Shown here: positions 1-5,912 of the stretch, in pieces | How positions within the stretch are numbered: the stretch's first letter is position 1 | Layout: each line of letters opens with the position of its first letter | Source of the DNA: Methylococcales bacterium | GTDB taxonomy: Bacteria; Pseudomonadota; Gammaproteobacteria; Methylococcales; Methylomonadaceae | NCBI GenBank assembly: GCA_009692395.1 | Contig: SHZG01000056.1 | Coordinates: 1-11,909, forward strand | Length of the DNA stretch: 11,909 nucleotides | Direction: 5' to 3' | Program-made: the position numbers and the translations under genes | Notes under the pieces: model-generated | What the model saw: the letters and a program-made list of their open reading frames with translations, nothing else | What the model was told of the DNA's origin: nothing | Databases searched by the model: none

Positions 1-68
1 TTGCGTCCTGACTTGCCAATCTGGTTACTTTTACAGAATGGACAGGTGATTTCTTGGTAGCAGCTCAT
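1..68 (-). CDS. IS1-like transposase first ORF (InsA-like), N-terminal 22 residues only
   Basis: An ATG at 68-66 opens a frame that runs off the left edge. The visible peptide carries CPFC at residues 9-12, followed by IGKSGR. This is the first half of the N-terminal zinc finger of IS1-type InsA proteins, the DNA-binding ORF of the two-ORF transposase. The frame is intact here, unlike the right-hand copy, which has one extra base just after IGK. No clear Shine-Dalgarno sequence precedes the ATG, which is common for IS1 genes. Whether the rest of the gene and the catalytic second ORF are intact cannot be seen. Confidence 0.6.
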   Translation of the reverse strand, partial: MSCYQEITCPFCKSNQIGKSGR

Positions 69-141
69 AAGGTCTTTTAGGTAAGTGTGATTTTATTCTG
101 CCCGTGATTTTAATCTATCATCACAGATTTAACCCACTACC
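1..141 (-). mobile_element. IS1-family-like element, 5' end (left copy), cut by window edge
   Basis: Positions 1-141 reappear in reverse complement at 11528-11669 with only one substitution and one one-base indel, and the similarity stops abruptly at 141/142. Read on the minus strand, the element begins GGTAGTGGGTTAAATC. It has a leader of about 73 nt and then an ORF whose start resembles the zinc-finger N-terminus of IS1 InsA. IS1 ends are known to start with GGT. The sharp boundary places the element end at 141; the other end lies outside the window. It sits 63 bp beyond the fimV stop codon. Family assignment rests on the ORF start and the GGT end only. Confidence 0.7.
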
Positions 142-204
142 CATTATTGATATTAAAAATGAAAAAATTCATAAATCTTTGAACATTTGTGCGTTATTAC
201 AAGA

Positions 205-3135
205 CTATTTTAAAAATTCAAGTATTGCTTCAGCTAATTTTTTTTGTTCAGCCGAGCCTTTTTTAATTACTTCTTCAGTAATGTCTTTTGCTGCTTGTGC
301 ATCACCCATATCGATATAAGCTCTTGCCAAATCCAACTTTGTTTCCATTTCATCCATATCATTCAAATCAGGGGAATCGAAATTAGCACCCTGCTCATCT
401 AATCCTGTTGCAGGCATATCAAAATCAAAATCAAAATCAAAATCGAAGTCGAAGTCGATCATATTGTTGGCAACACCTGAATTAATGGAGTCAAAGTCGT
501 CTTTGTTGTCTACAGCTAGGACTTCTGCCATCACGTCAACAACGTCTGCTTTAACATTGTCTAACGCGAAGTCGTCAAAATCAAAGGAGTCAAAATCGTC
601 TTTGTTGTCTACGGCTGGAGCTTCTGCCACGACTTCAACAATGTCTGCTTTAGCATGGTCTAGTGCCAAGTCGTCAAAATAAAAGGAGTCAAAATCGTCT
701 TTGCTGTCTAGTGCTGGGGTTTCTGCCGTCACGTCAACAACGTCTGCTTTAACATTGTCTAACGCGAAGTCGTCAAAATCCAAGGAGTCAAAGTCGTCTT
801 TGTTGTCTACGGCTGGGACTTCTGCCGTCACGTCAACAACGTCTGCTTTAACATGGTCTAACGCGAAGTCGTCAAACTCAAAGGAGTCAAAATCGTCTTT
901 GCTGTCTAGTGCTGGGGGTTCTGCCGTCACGTCAACAACGTCTGCTTTGGTATCGTCTAGTGCGAAGTCGTCAAAATCTGACACATCGATTTTTGCTAAA
1001 GATACTTCAGAAACTACTGCGGTATTAGTTGTGTTACGTTCAGAAACTACTTTGCTAGTTGTCGGACTGACGTTGTTTTCAGTAGTAAGTAATGTGGAAT
1101 CAGGGCAAATTTCGCTACCCATTTCCATCACCTTCTCCCAAAAATCAGTATTTCCTTTTTTGCCTTCTCCAGCTAATTGGCTAGCGTATGCTTCGAAAGC
1201 GTCCCTATTTTCGCTGGCATAAAAAATTTCTAACAGTTTCAAGTTGCATTCATCACGATCAGGCTGTTCTGTGATAGCATCCCGCATCAATTCTTCGGCT
1301 TGCTGATAACGCCCATAAGCTAAATAAACATCCGCCTCTGAAATTGGGTCAATATCATTCTGCTCGGTATCTATATCAAAACCATACCAATCGCCAAAAT
1401 TACTTTGCCCTTGAATTTCGGGTGGATTAAATGACGTATCAAAGCTATCGCCTAGATTATCTTCAGTCACGACAGGTTGAGTACCTTTAAGCTCGACTTT
1501 AGTAGGAGTAGGAGATTTCCATCCTTCAATGGCACGCTTACGATTTCTCCACCAAAGCACCCCTAGTATAGATAATAAGCCCAATCCGCCACCACCAACT
1601 ATCAAGTAGTAGGGGTCTAGTAATTCCATAAATACTGATTCATCTTGTGCAATTTCCGTAGGAACAGCAGGTTTTATCGCTTCAAGTAGTGCAACAGGCT
1701 TGACGACTTCCGCTGGAACAGCAGGTTTTATTGCTTCAAGTAGTATCGCTGGCTTTATTGCTTCAAGTTGCGCAACGGGTTGTATCAGTTCAAATGATGT
1801 TGGGGGCTTTATCTCTTGAAGTGGTATTGATGGCTTTGCCACTTCAATCGGTGCAACTGGTTTTACTGCTTCACTGGGTATAGCAGGGCTTGTTACTTCA
1901 GGAGCGAATAATTTAGCTTCATTTTTTTCTTTAGTGGCAAGTGCCTTTTTCGTTGCCTTTAATTGTTTCTCAAGCGTGGCTACTTTGTCCAATAAAGCCG
2001 TATCTGTTGACGATGTAGCCGTCTGTTTAGATGTTTCTGGTATTATTAATGGCGGCTCAGTAATTTTTTTTTGACTATTATCTACAGGAGCGACAGCTGG
2101 AATTTCTGGCTTTACTGTATTTGCTGGTGCTAGCACAGGCTCATTGACAATTTCTTGTTTAGCAACGACTGTGTTGGGAGATGGTAATGTTACGCCACTT
2201 TTCCACGCTTTTTTTTGCGAAGCATATTCGGCTACTGCTTGAGCAGGGGAGATGCTAGCGACTTCTTTTTTTTCAGGAATATGCAGTGTTTTTCCAGACA
2301 TTAAGCCGAACACATTGTTTCTATAAAACGCATTAGGATTGGCTGCATAAATCGCTATTAGCATTTGTGCAACAGACACATTACGTTCTTTGCTAAACTT
2401 TGTCGCTACACTCCACAGTGTTTCCTTGTTTACAGGACGATAACTGCTACCGCCGCTGCTATGCGGAATATTGTCTTGCGGCGCACCTACTCCTATAATG
2501 GGTTGATTAACAGTGTTTGTGCTGGGTTGATTCACCACATTGGTCTTTGGCAAAAAAATATCGGTAACTGCTGATGGTTTACCAACAGCAACTGATGCTG
2601 TGGTAACTACTGGTGGTTTGCTAATAGCGACTGGGGCAACTGTGACTACAGGTGATTTATCGGCAGCAACTGGTGTAGCAGCAACCACAGGCGGTTTGCT
2701 AGTCGTTGCAACTGGGGCAACAACAGGCACGGGCGTTTTATAAGTTGAAGGTGGGTCAATAAGTACCGTATATTCACGATATAAACTGCCTTTTGGCCAA
2801 CTCACTTCGACCAATAAATTCAAAAAAGGCTCTTTTAGGGCGTCTCTTGAGCTGACTTTAATAACCACCGCGCCTTTCGCATCAACTTCTGTTTTAAAGT
2901 TAATTTTTGATAGAAAGTAAGTCCACGGTACACCTGCCTCATCAAATTTAGTAGCAGGGGCTAAGCTAACTTTGATGTCTGCCGCGCTTTCACCAGTAGA
3001 CAGGGTTAATGGAATTTCAGCATTTAGATTTTGATTCAGGGCTGAATGCAATTTAAAATCACCTATCCCTAACGGATACCCGACAACTGGGGTCAGTAAC
3101 GATAATATCGCTAAAGTTTTAGTTAAATTGCGCAC
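205..3135 (-). CDS. fimV: FimV-like pilus assembly / cell-pole hub protein
   Basis: 976-residue inner-membrane protein. Residues 1-22 form a signal peptide. The FimV N-terminal domain follows, with the hallmark GIGDFKLHSALNQNLNAEIP, then a Pro/Val/Lys-rich spacer with repeats. A LysM-like peptidoglycan-binding segment lies at about 230-290 (ETLWSVATKF ... GKTLHIP), then a short coiled coil and more KP-rich repeats. One transmembrane helix lies at about 510-530 and is followed by WWRNRKR. The cytoplasmic part has a TPR-like stretch (about 597-640), an acidic repeat region (718-905) and the conserved FimV C-terminal helix motif (about 933-976). In Pseudomonas, FimV organises type IV pilus assembly and polar signalling through adenylate cyclase; a similar role is inferred. 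The start chosen is GTG at 3135, because AGGAG lies 6 nt upstream (3142-3146) and gives MRNLTKTLAILSLL; a GTG nine codons upstream lacks such a site. The gene follows asd by 69 bp, a conserved neighbour pair. Its 5' flank is normal, while an IS lies just beyond its stop. Confidence 0.88.
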   Translation of the reverse strand: MRNLTKTLAILSLLTPVVGYPLGIGDFKLHSALNQNLNAEIPLTLSTGESAADIKVSLAPATKFDEAGVPWTYFLSKINFKTEVDAKGAVVIKVSSRDALKEPFLNLLVEVSWPKGSLYREYTVLIDPPSTYKTPVPVVAPVATTSKPPVVAATPVAADKSPVVTVAPVAISKPPVVTTASVAVGKPSAVTDIFLPKTNVVNQPSTNTVNQPIIGVGAPQDNIPHSSGGSSYRPVNKETLWSVATKFSKERNVSVAQMLIAIYAANPNAFYRNNVFGLMSGKTLHIPEKKEVASISPAQAVAEYASQKKAWKSGVTLPSPNTVVAKQEIVNEPVLAPANTVKPEIPAVAPVDNSQKKITEPPLIIPETSKQTATSSTDTALLDKVATLEKQLKATKKALATKEKNEAKLFAPEVTSPAIPSEAVKPVAPIEVAKPSIPLQEIKPPTSFELIQPVAQLEAIKPAILLEAIKPAVPAEVVKPVALLEAIKPAVPTEIAQDESVFMELLDPYYLIVGGGGLGLLSILGVLWWRNRKRAIEGWKSPTPTKVELKGTQPVVTEDNLGDSFDTSFNPPEIQGQSNFGDWYGFDIDTEQNDIDPISEADVYLAYGRYQQAEELMRDAITEQPDRDECNLKLLEIFYASENRDAFEAYASQLAGEGKKGNTDFWEKVMEMGSEICPDSTLLTTENNVSPTTSKVVSERNTTNTAVVSEVSLAKIDVSDFDDFALDDTKADVVDVTAEPPALDSKDDFDSFEFDDFALDHVKADVVDVTAEVPAVDNKDDFDSLDFDDFALDNVKADVVDVTAETPALDSKDDFDSFYFDDLALDHAKADIVEVVAEAPAVDNKDDFDSFDFDDFALDNVKADVVDVMAEVLAVDNKDDFDSINSGVANNMIDFDFDFDFDFDFDMPATGLDEQGANFDSPDLNDMDEMETKLDLARAYIDMGDAQAAKDITEEVIKKGSAEQKKLAEAILEFLK
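421..456 (-). repeat. Hexanucleotide run encoding (Asp-Phe)n inside fimV
   Basis: On the plus strand AAAATC is repeated four times (421-444) and is followed by two GAAGTC units (445-456) and a partial unit. Read on the coding strand, these give alternating Asp and Phe codons, about seven DF pairs. Because the unit is 6 bp, slippage would add or remove DF dipeptides without breaking the frame. The AAAATC units are identical, which suggests recent expansion. Confidence 0.85.
487..981 (-). repeat. Five tandem 99-bp repeats in fimV (33-residue acidic units)
   Basis: The plus-strand motif GTCGTCAAA recurs at 571, 670, 769, 868 and 967, exactly 99 bp apart. Each unit encodes about 33 residues of the form FDDFALD..KADVVDVTAE, then PA.D.KDDFDSF. 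Units differ by a few substitutions (PPALDS, VPAVDN, TPALDS, APAVDN, VLAVDN), and an alternating S/N pattern hints at duplication of two-unit blocks. The period is a multiple of three, so copy-number change keeps the fimV frame. The repeats lie in the cytoplasmic tail between the TPR-like segment and the conserved C-terminus. Confidence 0.93.
1660..1870 (-). repeat. Degenerate KP-rich coding repeats in the periplasmic part of fimV
   Basis: The plus-strand block TTTATTGCTTCAAGTAGT and close variants occur several times between 1669 and 1775. They encode repeated LLEAIKPAV-like peptides, with further variants (EVAKPS, LQEIKP, ELIQPV) up to about 1870. They lie between the short coiled coil and the transmembrane helix and probably form an extended periplasmic spacer. 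A second, similar Val/Lys/Pro repeat cluster lies at about 2575-2740, between the N-terminal domain and the LysM-like segment. Confidence 0.65.
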
Positions 3136-3141
3136 ACCACT

Positions 3142-3146
3142 CTCCT
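3142..3146 (-). promoter_or_regulatory. Shine-Dalgarno AGGAG deciding the fimV GTG start
   Basis: AGGAG on the minus strand ends 6 nt before GTG at 3135-3133. The predicted protein then begins directly with a signal peptide. No comparable site precedes the in-frame GTG at 3162. Confidence 0.75.
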
Positions 3147-3165
3147 GCACACGAGTTACCACAGT

Positions 3166-3174
3166 CTTATACCA
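3166..3174 (-). promoter_or_regulatory. Candidate extended -10 promoter for fimV
   Basis: The minus strand reads TGGTATAAG, matching an extended -10 (TGnTATAAT) at all but one position, about 30 nt before the fimV GTG start. No well-spaced -35 is visible. If active, it would let fimV be transcribed separately from adk-asd. Confidence 0.25.
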
Positions 3175-3204
3175 CCAACAGTAAAATATACAGACAAGCT
3201 TAGC

Positions 3205-4227
3205 CTAGATGTATTTTTTTACCAGCTCTTCTGCAATTTGCACGCTGTTTAGTGCCGCCCCTTTACGCACATTATCGCCAACTACCCATAAATCAATGCC
3301 TTGTGGATGCGATATATCTTCGCGAATACGCCCAACAAACACATGATCATTACCAGCGGATTCAGTCACAGCGGTCGGATAACTGCCATCGACACGCTCA
3401 TCTATTACCGTTATACCTTCAGCTTGTTTAAGCAAGGCTTTAACGGCTTCGGCAGTTATTTTGTCACGCGTTTCTATGTGTACTGCTTCGGAATGACCAT
3501 AAAACACAGGCACACGCACGGCGGTCGCATTCACTAACACGCTATCATCACCGAGAATTTTTTTAGTTTCCCACACCATTTTCATTTCTTCTTTCGTGTA
3601 ACCGTTATCCATAAAGACATCAATTTGCGGTAACACATTAAAGGCAATTTGCTTGGGATAAACGCTAGGCACGATAGGCTGTAAGCTCAGTAAATTAGTG
3701 GTTTGTTTAACTAATTCTTCTATCGCTTCTTTGCCTGTCCCTGATACTGCTTGATAAGTACACACATTAATACGCGTGATACCGACTGCATCATAAATAG
3801 GTTTTAACGCCACTAACATTTGAATGGTTGAGCAATTAGGATTAGCGATAATGCCGCGATTTTTATAATCAGCGATTTTTTCTGGATTGACTTCGGGGAC
3901 AATCAACGGAATGTCATCATCGTAGCGAAACTGTGAGGTATTATCAATGACAATACACCCTGCGGCGGCAGCAATAGGCGCGTAAATTTCTGAAATTGAA
4001 GCACCAGGCGAAAATAAACCAATCTGCGCTTTAGAAAAATCAAACGTTGCCAAATCTTCTACTTTTAACGACCCACCTTTAAATGGAATACGTTTGCCAA
4101 CTGAATTACTGCTCGCTAAGGCATACACTTCGCCAACAGGAAAGTTACGTTCTTCTAAAATAGCCAGCATTGCTTCACCGACTGCGCCAGTCGCACCAAC
4201 GACTGCCACGTTATACAGTTTTGTCAC
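3205..4227 (-). CDS. asd: Aspartate-semialdehyde dehydrogenase
   Basis: NADP-dependent reduction of L-4-aspartyl phosphate to aspartate semialdehyde, the branch point to lysine/diaminopimelate, methionine and threonine. The nucleotide-binding loop GATGAVG is at the N-terminus (residues 11-17 from the GTG start). The active-site Cys lies in NPNCSTIQM (residue 132) and the active-site His in YGHSEAVH (residue 245). The dimerisation and C-terminal segments run to ..EELVKKYI. At 340 residues it is full length for the family. I chose GTG at 4227, because GGAG lies 6 nt upstream and gives MTKLYNVAVVGATG. An in-frame ATG four codons earlier (4239) has no visible ribosome site but remains possible. 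The gene lies 12-24 bp after adk, so the two are probably co-transcribed, and it precedes fimV. The leuB gene often found upstream in related bacteria is absent. Confidence 0.94.
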   Translation of the reverse strand: MTKLYNVAVVGATGAVGEAMLAILEERNFPVGEVYALASSNSVGKRIPFKGGSLKVEDLATFDFSKAQIGLFSPGASISEIYAPIAAAAGCIVIDNTSQFRYDDDIPLIVPEVNPEKIADYKNRGIIANPNCSTIQMLVALKPIYDAVGITRINVCTYQAVSGTGKEAIEELVKQTTNLLSLQPIVPSVYPKQIAFNVLPQIDVFMDNGYTKEEMKMVWETKKILGDDSVLVNATAVRVPVFYGHSEAVHIETRDKITAEAVKALLKQAEGITVIDERVDGSYPTAVTESAGNDHVFVGRIREDISHPQGIDLWVVGDNVRKGAALNSVQIAEELVKKYI

Positions 4228-4251
4228 ATTGTTCTCCATCTTGTTAATGTT

Positions 4252-4890
4252 TTAGCCGAGTATAGCAAATACTTTTGCAGTAATTTCATCGACACTACCA
4301 ACGCCTTCGATAGAATCAAATTTAGCGGATTGTTCAGCAGCGGAATAATAACCAACTAACGGTTTAGTTTGTTCATGATAAACACTTAAACGATGACGCA
4401 CGGTTTCTTCTTTGTCATCATCACGCAAAATCAATGCCTCGTCTGTGACATCATCAATGCCTTCGACTTTAGGCGGATTAAACAAGACATGATAAGTACG
4501 TCCTGAGTGTAAATGTACCCGTCTACCTGCCATACGTTTAACGATTTCTTCGTCAGCAACCACGATTTCAATGACGTTATCAATAATAACGCCCATTGCT
4601 TGCAACCCTTCTGCTTGGGCAATAGTGCGAGGAAAACCATCTAACAAAAAACCATTTTTACAATCGGCTTGTGTAATACGTTCTTTAATTAAGCCTAAAA
4701 TAATATCGTCAGACACTAAACCACCTGCATCCATGACTTTTTTAGCTTCTATCCCTAATGGTGAGCCTTCACGCACCGCAGCACGCAACATATCACCTGT
4801 TGAGATTTGTGGAATAGCGTATTTTTCAGTAATAAACTGAGCTTGAGTGCCTTTGCCCGAACCAGGGCTGCCTAATAAAATGATTCGCAT
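4252..4890 (-). CDS. adk: Adenylate kinase
   Basis: Cytosolic interconversion of ATP + AMP and 2 ADP. The 212-residue protein has the P-loop GSPGSGKGT at residues 7-15 and the AMP-site segment STGDMLRAAV. The strongly conserved LLDGFPRTIAQAEGL and a long LID domain (GRRVHLHSGRTYH...NPPK) follow. The LID lacks the four zinc-binding Cys of Gram-positive enzymes, as expected for a Gram-negative long-form kinase. The RDDDKEETVRHRL motif supplies the catalytic arginines. The ATG start at 4890 is supported by CGGAG at 4902-4898, 7 nt away. It is first in a likely adk-asd-fimV cluster on the minus strand, an uncommon neighbour for asd. No truncation or frameshift was seen. Confidence 0.96.
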   Translation of the reverse strand: MRIILLGSPGSGKGTQAQFITEKYAIPQISTGDMLRAAVREGSPLGIEAKKVMDAGGLVSDDIILGLIKERITQADCKNGFLLDGFPRTIAQAEGLQAMGVIIDNVIEIVVADEEIVKRMAGRRVHLHSGRTYHVLFNPPKVEGIDDVTDEALILRDDDKEETVRHRLSVYHEQTKPLVGYYSAAEQSAKFDSIEGVGSVDEITAKVFAILG

Positions 4891-4952
4891 GAACTAACTC
4901 CGTTGTGTCGCTATGACTGTTGAATAGTTAAGATTGATAAGCCATAACGAAA

Positions 4953-4980
4953 TTTATGACCAAATGGCGTATTGTGTAAA
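4953..4980 (-). promoter_or_regulatory. Candidate sigma-70 promoter for adk-asd-fimV
   Basis: On the minus strand a TTTACA -35-like box (4980-4975) is followed after 16 bp by CATAAA (4958-4953). This would give a leader of roughly 55-60 nt before the adk ATG. The palindrome TGTGT-AAA-ACACA (4973-4985) overlaps the -35 and could be an operator. Both are pattern matches only. Confidence 0.35.
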
Positions 4981-5001
4981 ACACAGCCTATGTTATCTTT
5001 T

Positions 5002-5070
5002 TTGACATCCTACCCATCCTTAAAGGAAGGGGATTCCATAGTTTAGCCTTTCATGCCAGAAAGGGATATT
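5002..5070 (-). mobile_element. Possible IS200/IS605 (tnpB-type) element end, relic
   Basis: The plus strand reads TGACATCC, then a stem CCCATCCTT/AAGGAAGGG with one mismatch, then GGATTCC. On the minus strand this ends ..GGATGTCAA. From memory, this hairpin flanked by GGATTCC and TGACATCC is typical of the right end of IS200/IS605-type elements, where the tnpB guide-RNA end lies. A second perfect 6-bp stem (CCTTTC/GAAAGG) follows at 5048-5065. I found no recognisable tnpB coding remnant next to it, so a solo end or a decayed copy is the likely state. It could instead be an unrelated REP-like hairpin. Confidence 0.4.
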
Positions 5071-5229
5071 TCTGAAAAATACCTTATTTCAACCTATCTG
5101 TACCTGCACAATCAGACAGAGAAAATACACAGCAACAATGTACCCAACAGGTGGATTTTAACACAAAAGGCTTAACTAAAGAAAATCAAAACCCCTATGT
5201 CCCCCACCTAATAGATTAGTGTCTTTACG

Positions 5230-5248
5230 GTATTTTTGGTAAAAATAC
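5230..5248. promoter_or_regulatory. AT-rich perfect palindrome upstream of the CBS-domain gene
   Basis: GTATTTTT-GGT-AAAAATAC has two perfect 8-bp arms around a 3-bp centre, 50 bp before the CBS gene start. It can be extended by AC/GT if one base is bulged out. It could be an operator for a dimeric repressor or an mRNA-leader hairpin; a partial T run (GTTTTTCC) follows. No regulator can be named from sequence. Confidence 0.35.
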
Positions 5249-5298
5249 GTTTTTCCTCTCTCCTTATCCAATTCACCTAAATTTTAGGAGATTTTTTA

Positions 5299-5759
5299 AT
5301 GCGCGTTGAAGACATCATGACCACCAAAGTATTTACCGTCGAACAACACGATTTAATTGATCGGGTATTTTTCTTATTCACTATGAAAAAATTCGGCATT
5401 TACCTGTTGTTGAAAAAAGTAAAGTCATTGGTATTGTTTCCGACCGAGATTTGTACAAAGTCTTAGGGCCAAGAAATAATTCTAATGTGATTGAAGGCAA
5501 CACAGAACTGCACGTTGTTTACAAAAAAGTACAAAATATCATGCACCGCGGTGTTATCACTATTCACCCAGATGCTTATGCCTCTGAAGCGGCAACCATG
5601 ATGGTAAACAATAGAATTGGTGCATTGCCCGTGGTTGACAAGGACAATCATTTGCTAGGTATCATCTCTGCCACCGATATATTGCGTGTTTTTTCTAAAA
5701 TTGAAAAAGCCAGTGAATCGCGCAGCAAACGTATTGAAAAAGGTACTGCTCATAAATAA
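5299..5759 (+). pseudogene. Tandem CBS-domain protein, interrupted by a one-base frameshift
   Basis: ATG at 5299 follows AGGAG (5286-5290) by 8 nt and begins MRVEDIMTTKVFTVEQHD, a typical CBS-domain opening. After ..LFTMKK the zero frame turns into non-CBS sequence and stops at 5464-5466. The -1 frame, entered at the A run 5386-5391, continues the domain perfectly: IRHLPVVEKSKVIGIVSDRD. A second CBS domain follows (VQNIMHRGVITIHPD ... IGALPVVDKDNHLLGIISATD) with a basic tail, stopping at 5759. Joined, the product would be 153 residues, normal for a stand-alone CBS pair, which usually senses adenine nucleotides. One A appears to be missing (6 instead of 7). This may be a true pseudogene, a homopolymer sequencing error, or a site of slippage. 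The partner and target are unknown. Confidence 0.8.
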
Positions 5760-5764
5760 TACAC

Positions 5765-5789
5765 AGCCCCTTCCTAGGGGCTTTTTTTT
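5765..5789 (+). terminator. Intrinsic terminator after the CBS-domain gene
   Basis: AGCCCC, a 6-nt loop (TTCCTA), GGGGCT, then an uninterrupted run of T. It starts 6 bp after the CBS stop codon and separates that gene from the sucAB-lpd promoter region. Confidence 0.92.
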
Positions 5790-5841
5790 AACTCAAACAT
5801 CACGCCTCATAAAGACATTAAAAAGTGACCTCAGTAGTTGC

Positions 5842-5870
5842 TTGGCAATCAACAACTTCTGACTTACTAT
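5842..5870 (+). promoter_or_regulatory. Candidate sigma-70 promoter for sucA-sucB-lpd
   Basis: TTGGCA (5842-5847), a 17-bp spacer and TACTAT (5865-5870) lie between the upstream terminator and sucA. This would start RNA near 5877 and leave a leader of about 36 nt. The -10 is only a 4/6 match, and TATAAA three bases downstream is an alternative with a long spacer. Confidence 0.4.
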
Positions 5871-5912
5871 AAAGATAAATTCTCACGTCACAAGTTGGAT
5901 AACTACTTTACA

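Larger units (their letters stand above)
4903..5298. other. Intergenic region between divergent adk and CBS-domain genes
   Basis: About 395 bp without a convincing gene. From left to right it holds the adk leader with a candidate promoter and a small palindrome (4953-4985), and a hairpin resembling an IS200/IS605 terminus (5002-5038). It then has a second small hairpin (CCTTTC/GAAAGG, 5048-5065) and a 13-bp inverted-repeat pair with one mismatch (5039-5051 and 5166-5178). An AT-rich perfect palindrome (5230-5248) and the AGGAG site of the CBS gene (5286-5290) complete it. Stop codons interrupt the frames I read on the minus strand between the inverted repeats. The middle part (5000-5200) may be a relic of a mobile element. 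Confidence 0.6.

Noticed and set aside
487..981. Regular repeats that could suggest a CRISPR array
   Set aside because: The 99-bp period is a contiguous coding repeat with no repeat/spacer alternation, and it stays in the fimV frame.
701..1222. Long plus-strand open frame rich in Ser/Thr/Ala
   Set aside because: It is the antisense of the 99-bp repeats of fimV; the open frame follows from the repeat period and composition, and no ribosome site or family resemblance was seen.
4571..4840. 89-codon plus-strand frame
   Set aside because: Antisense of adk, whose catalytic motifs are complete on the minus strand.
5451..5759. Separate 102-residue CBS protein starting at TTG 5451
   Set aside because: That frame already encodes the end of the first CBS domain upstream of 5451; it is the 3' part of the frameshifted gene at 5299.
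5838..5912. TTG-initiated extension of sucA
   Set aside because: It adds 25 residues with no SucA similarity and overlaps the putative promoter; MSSLIKFF at 5913 aligns with the family start.
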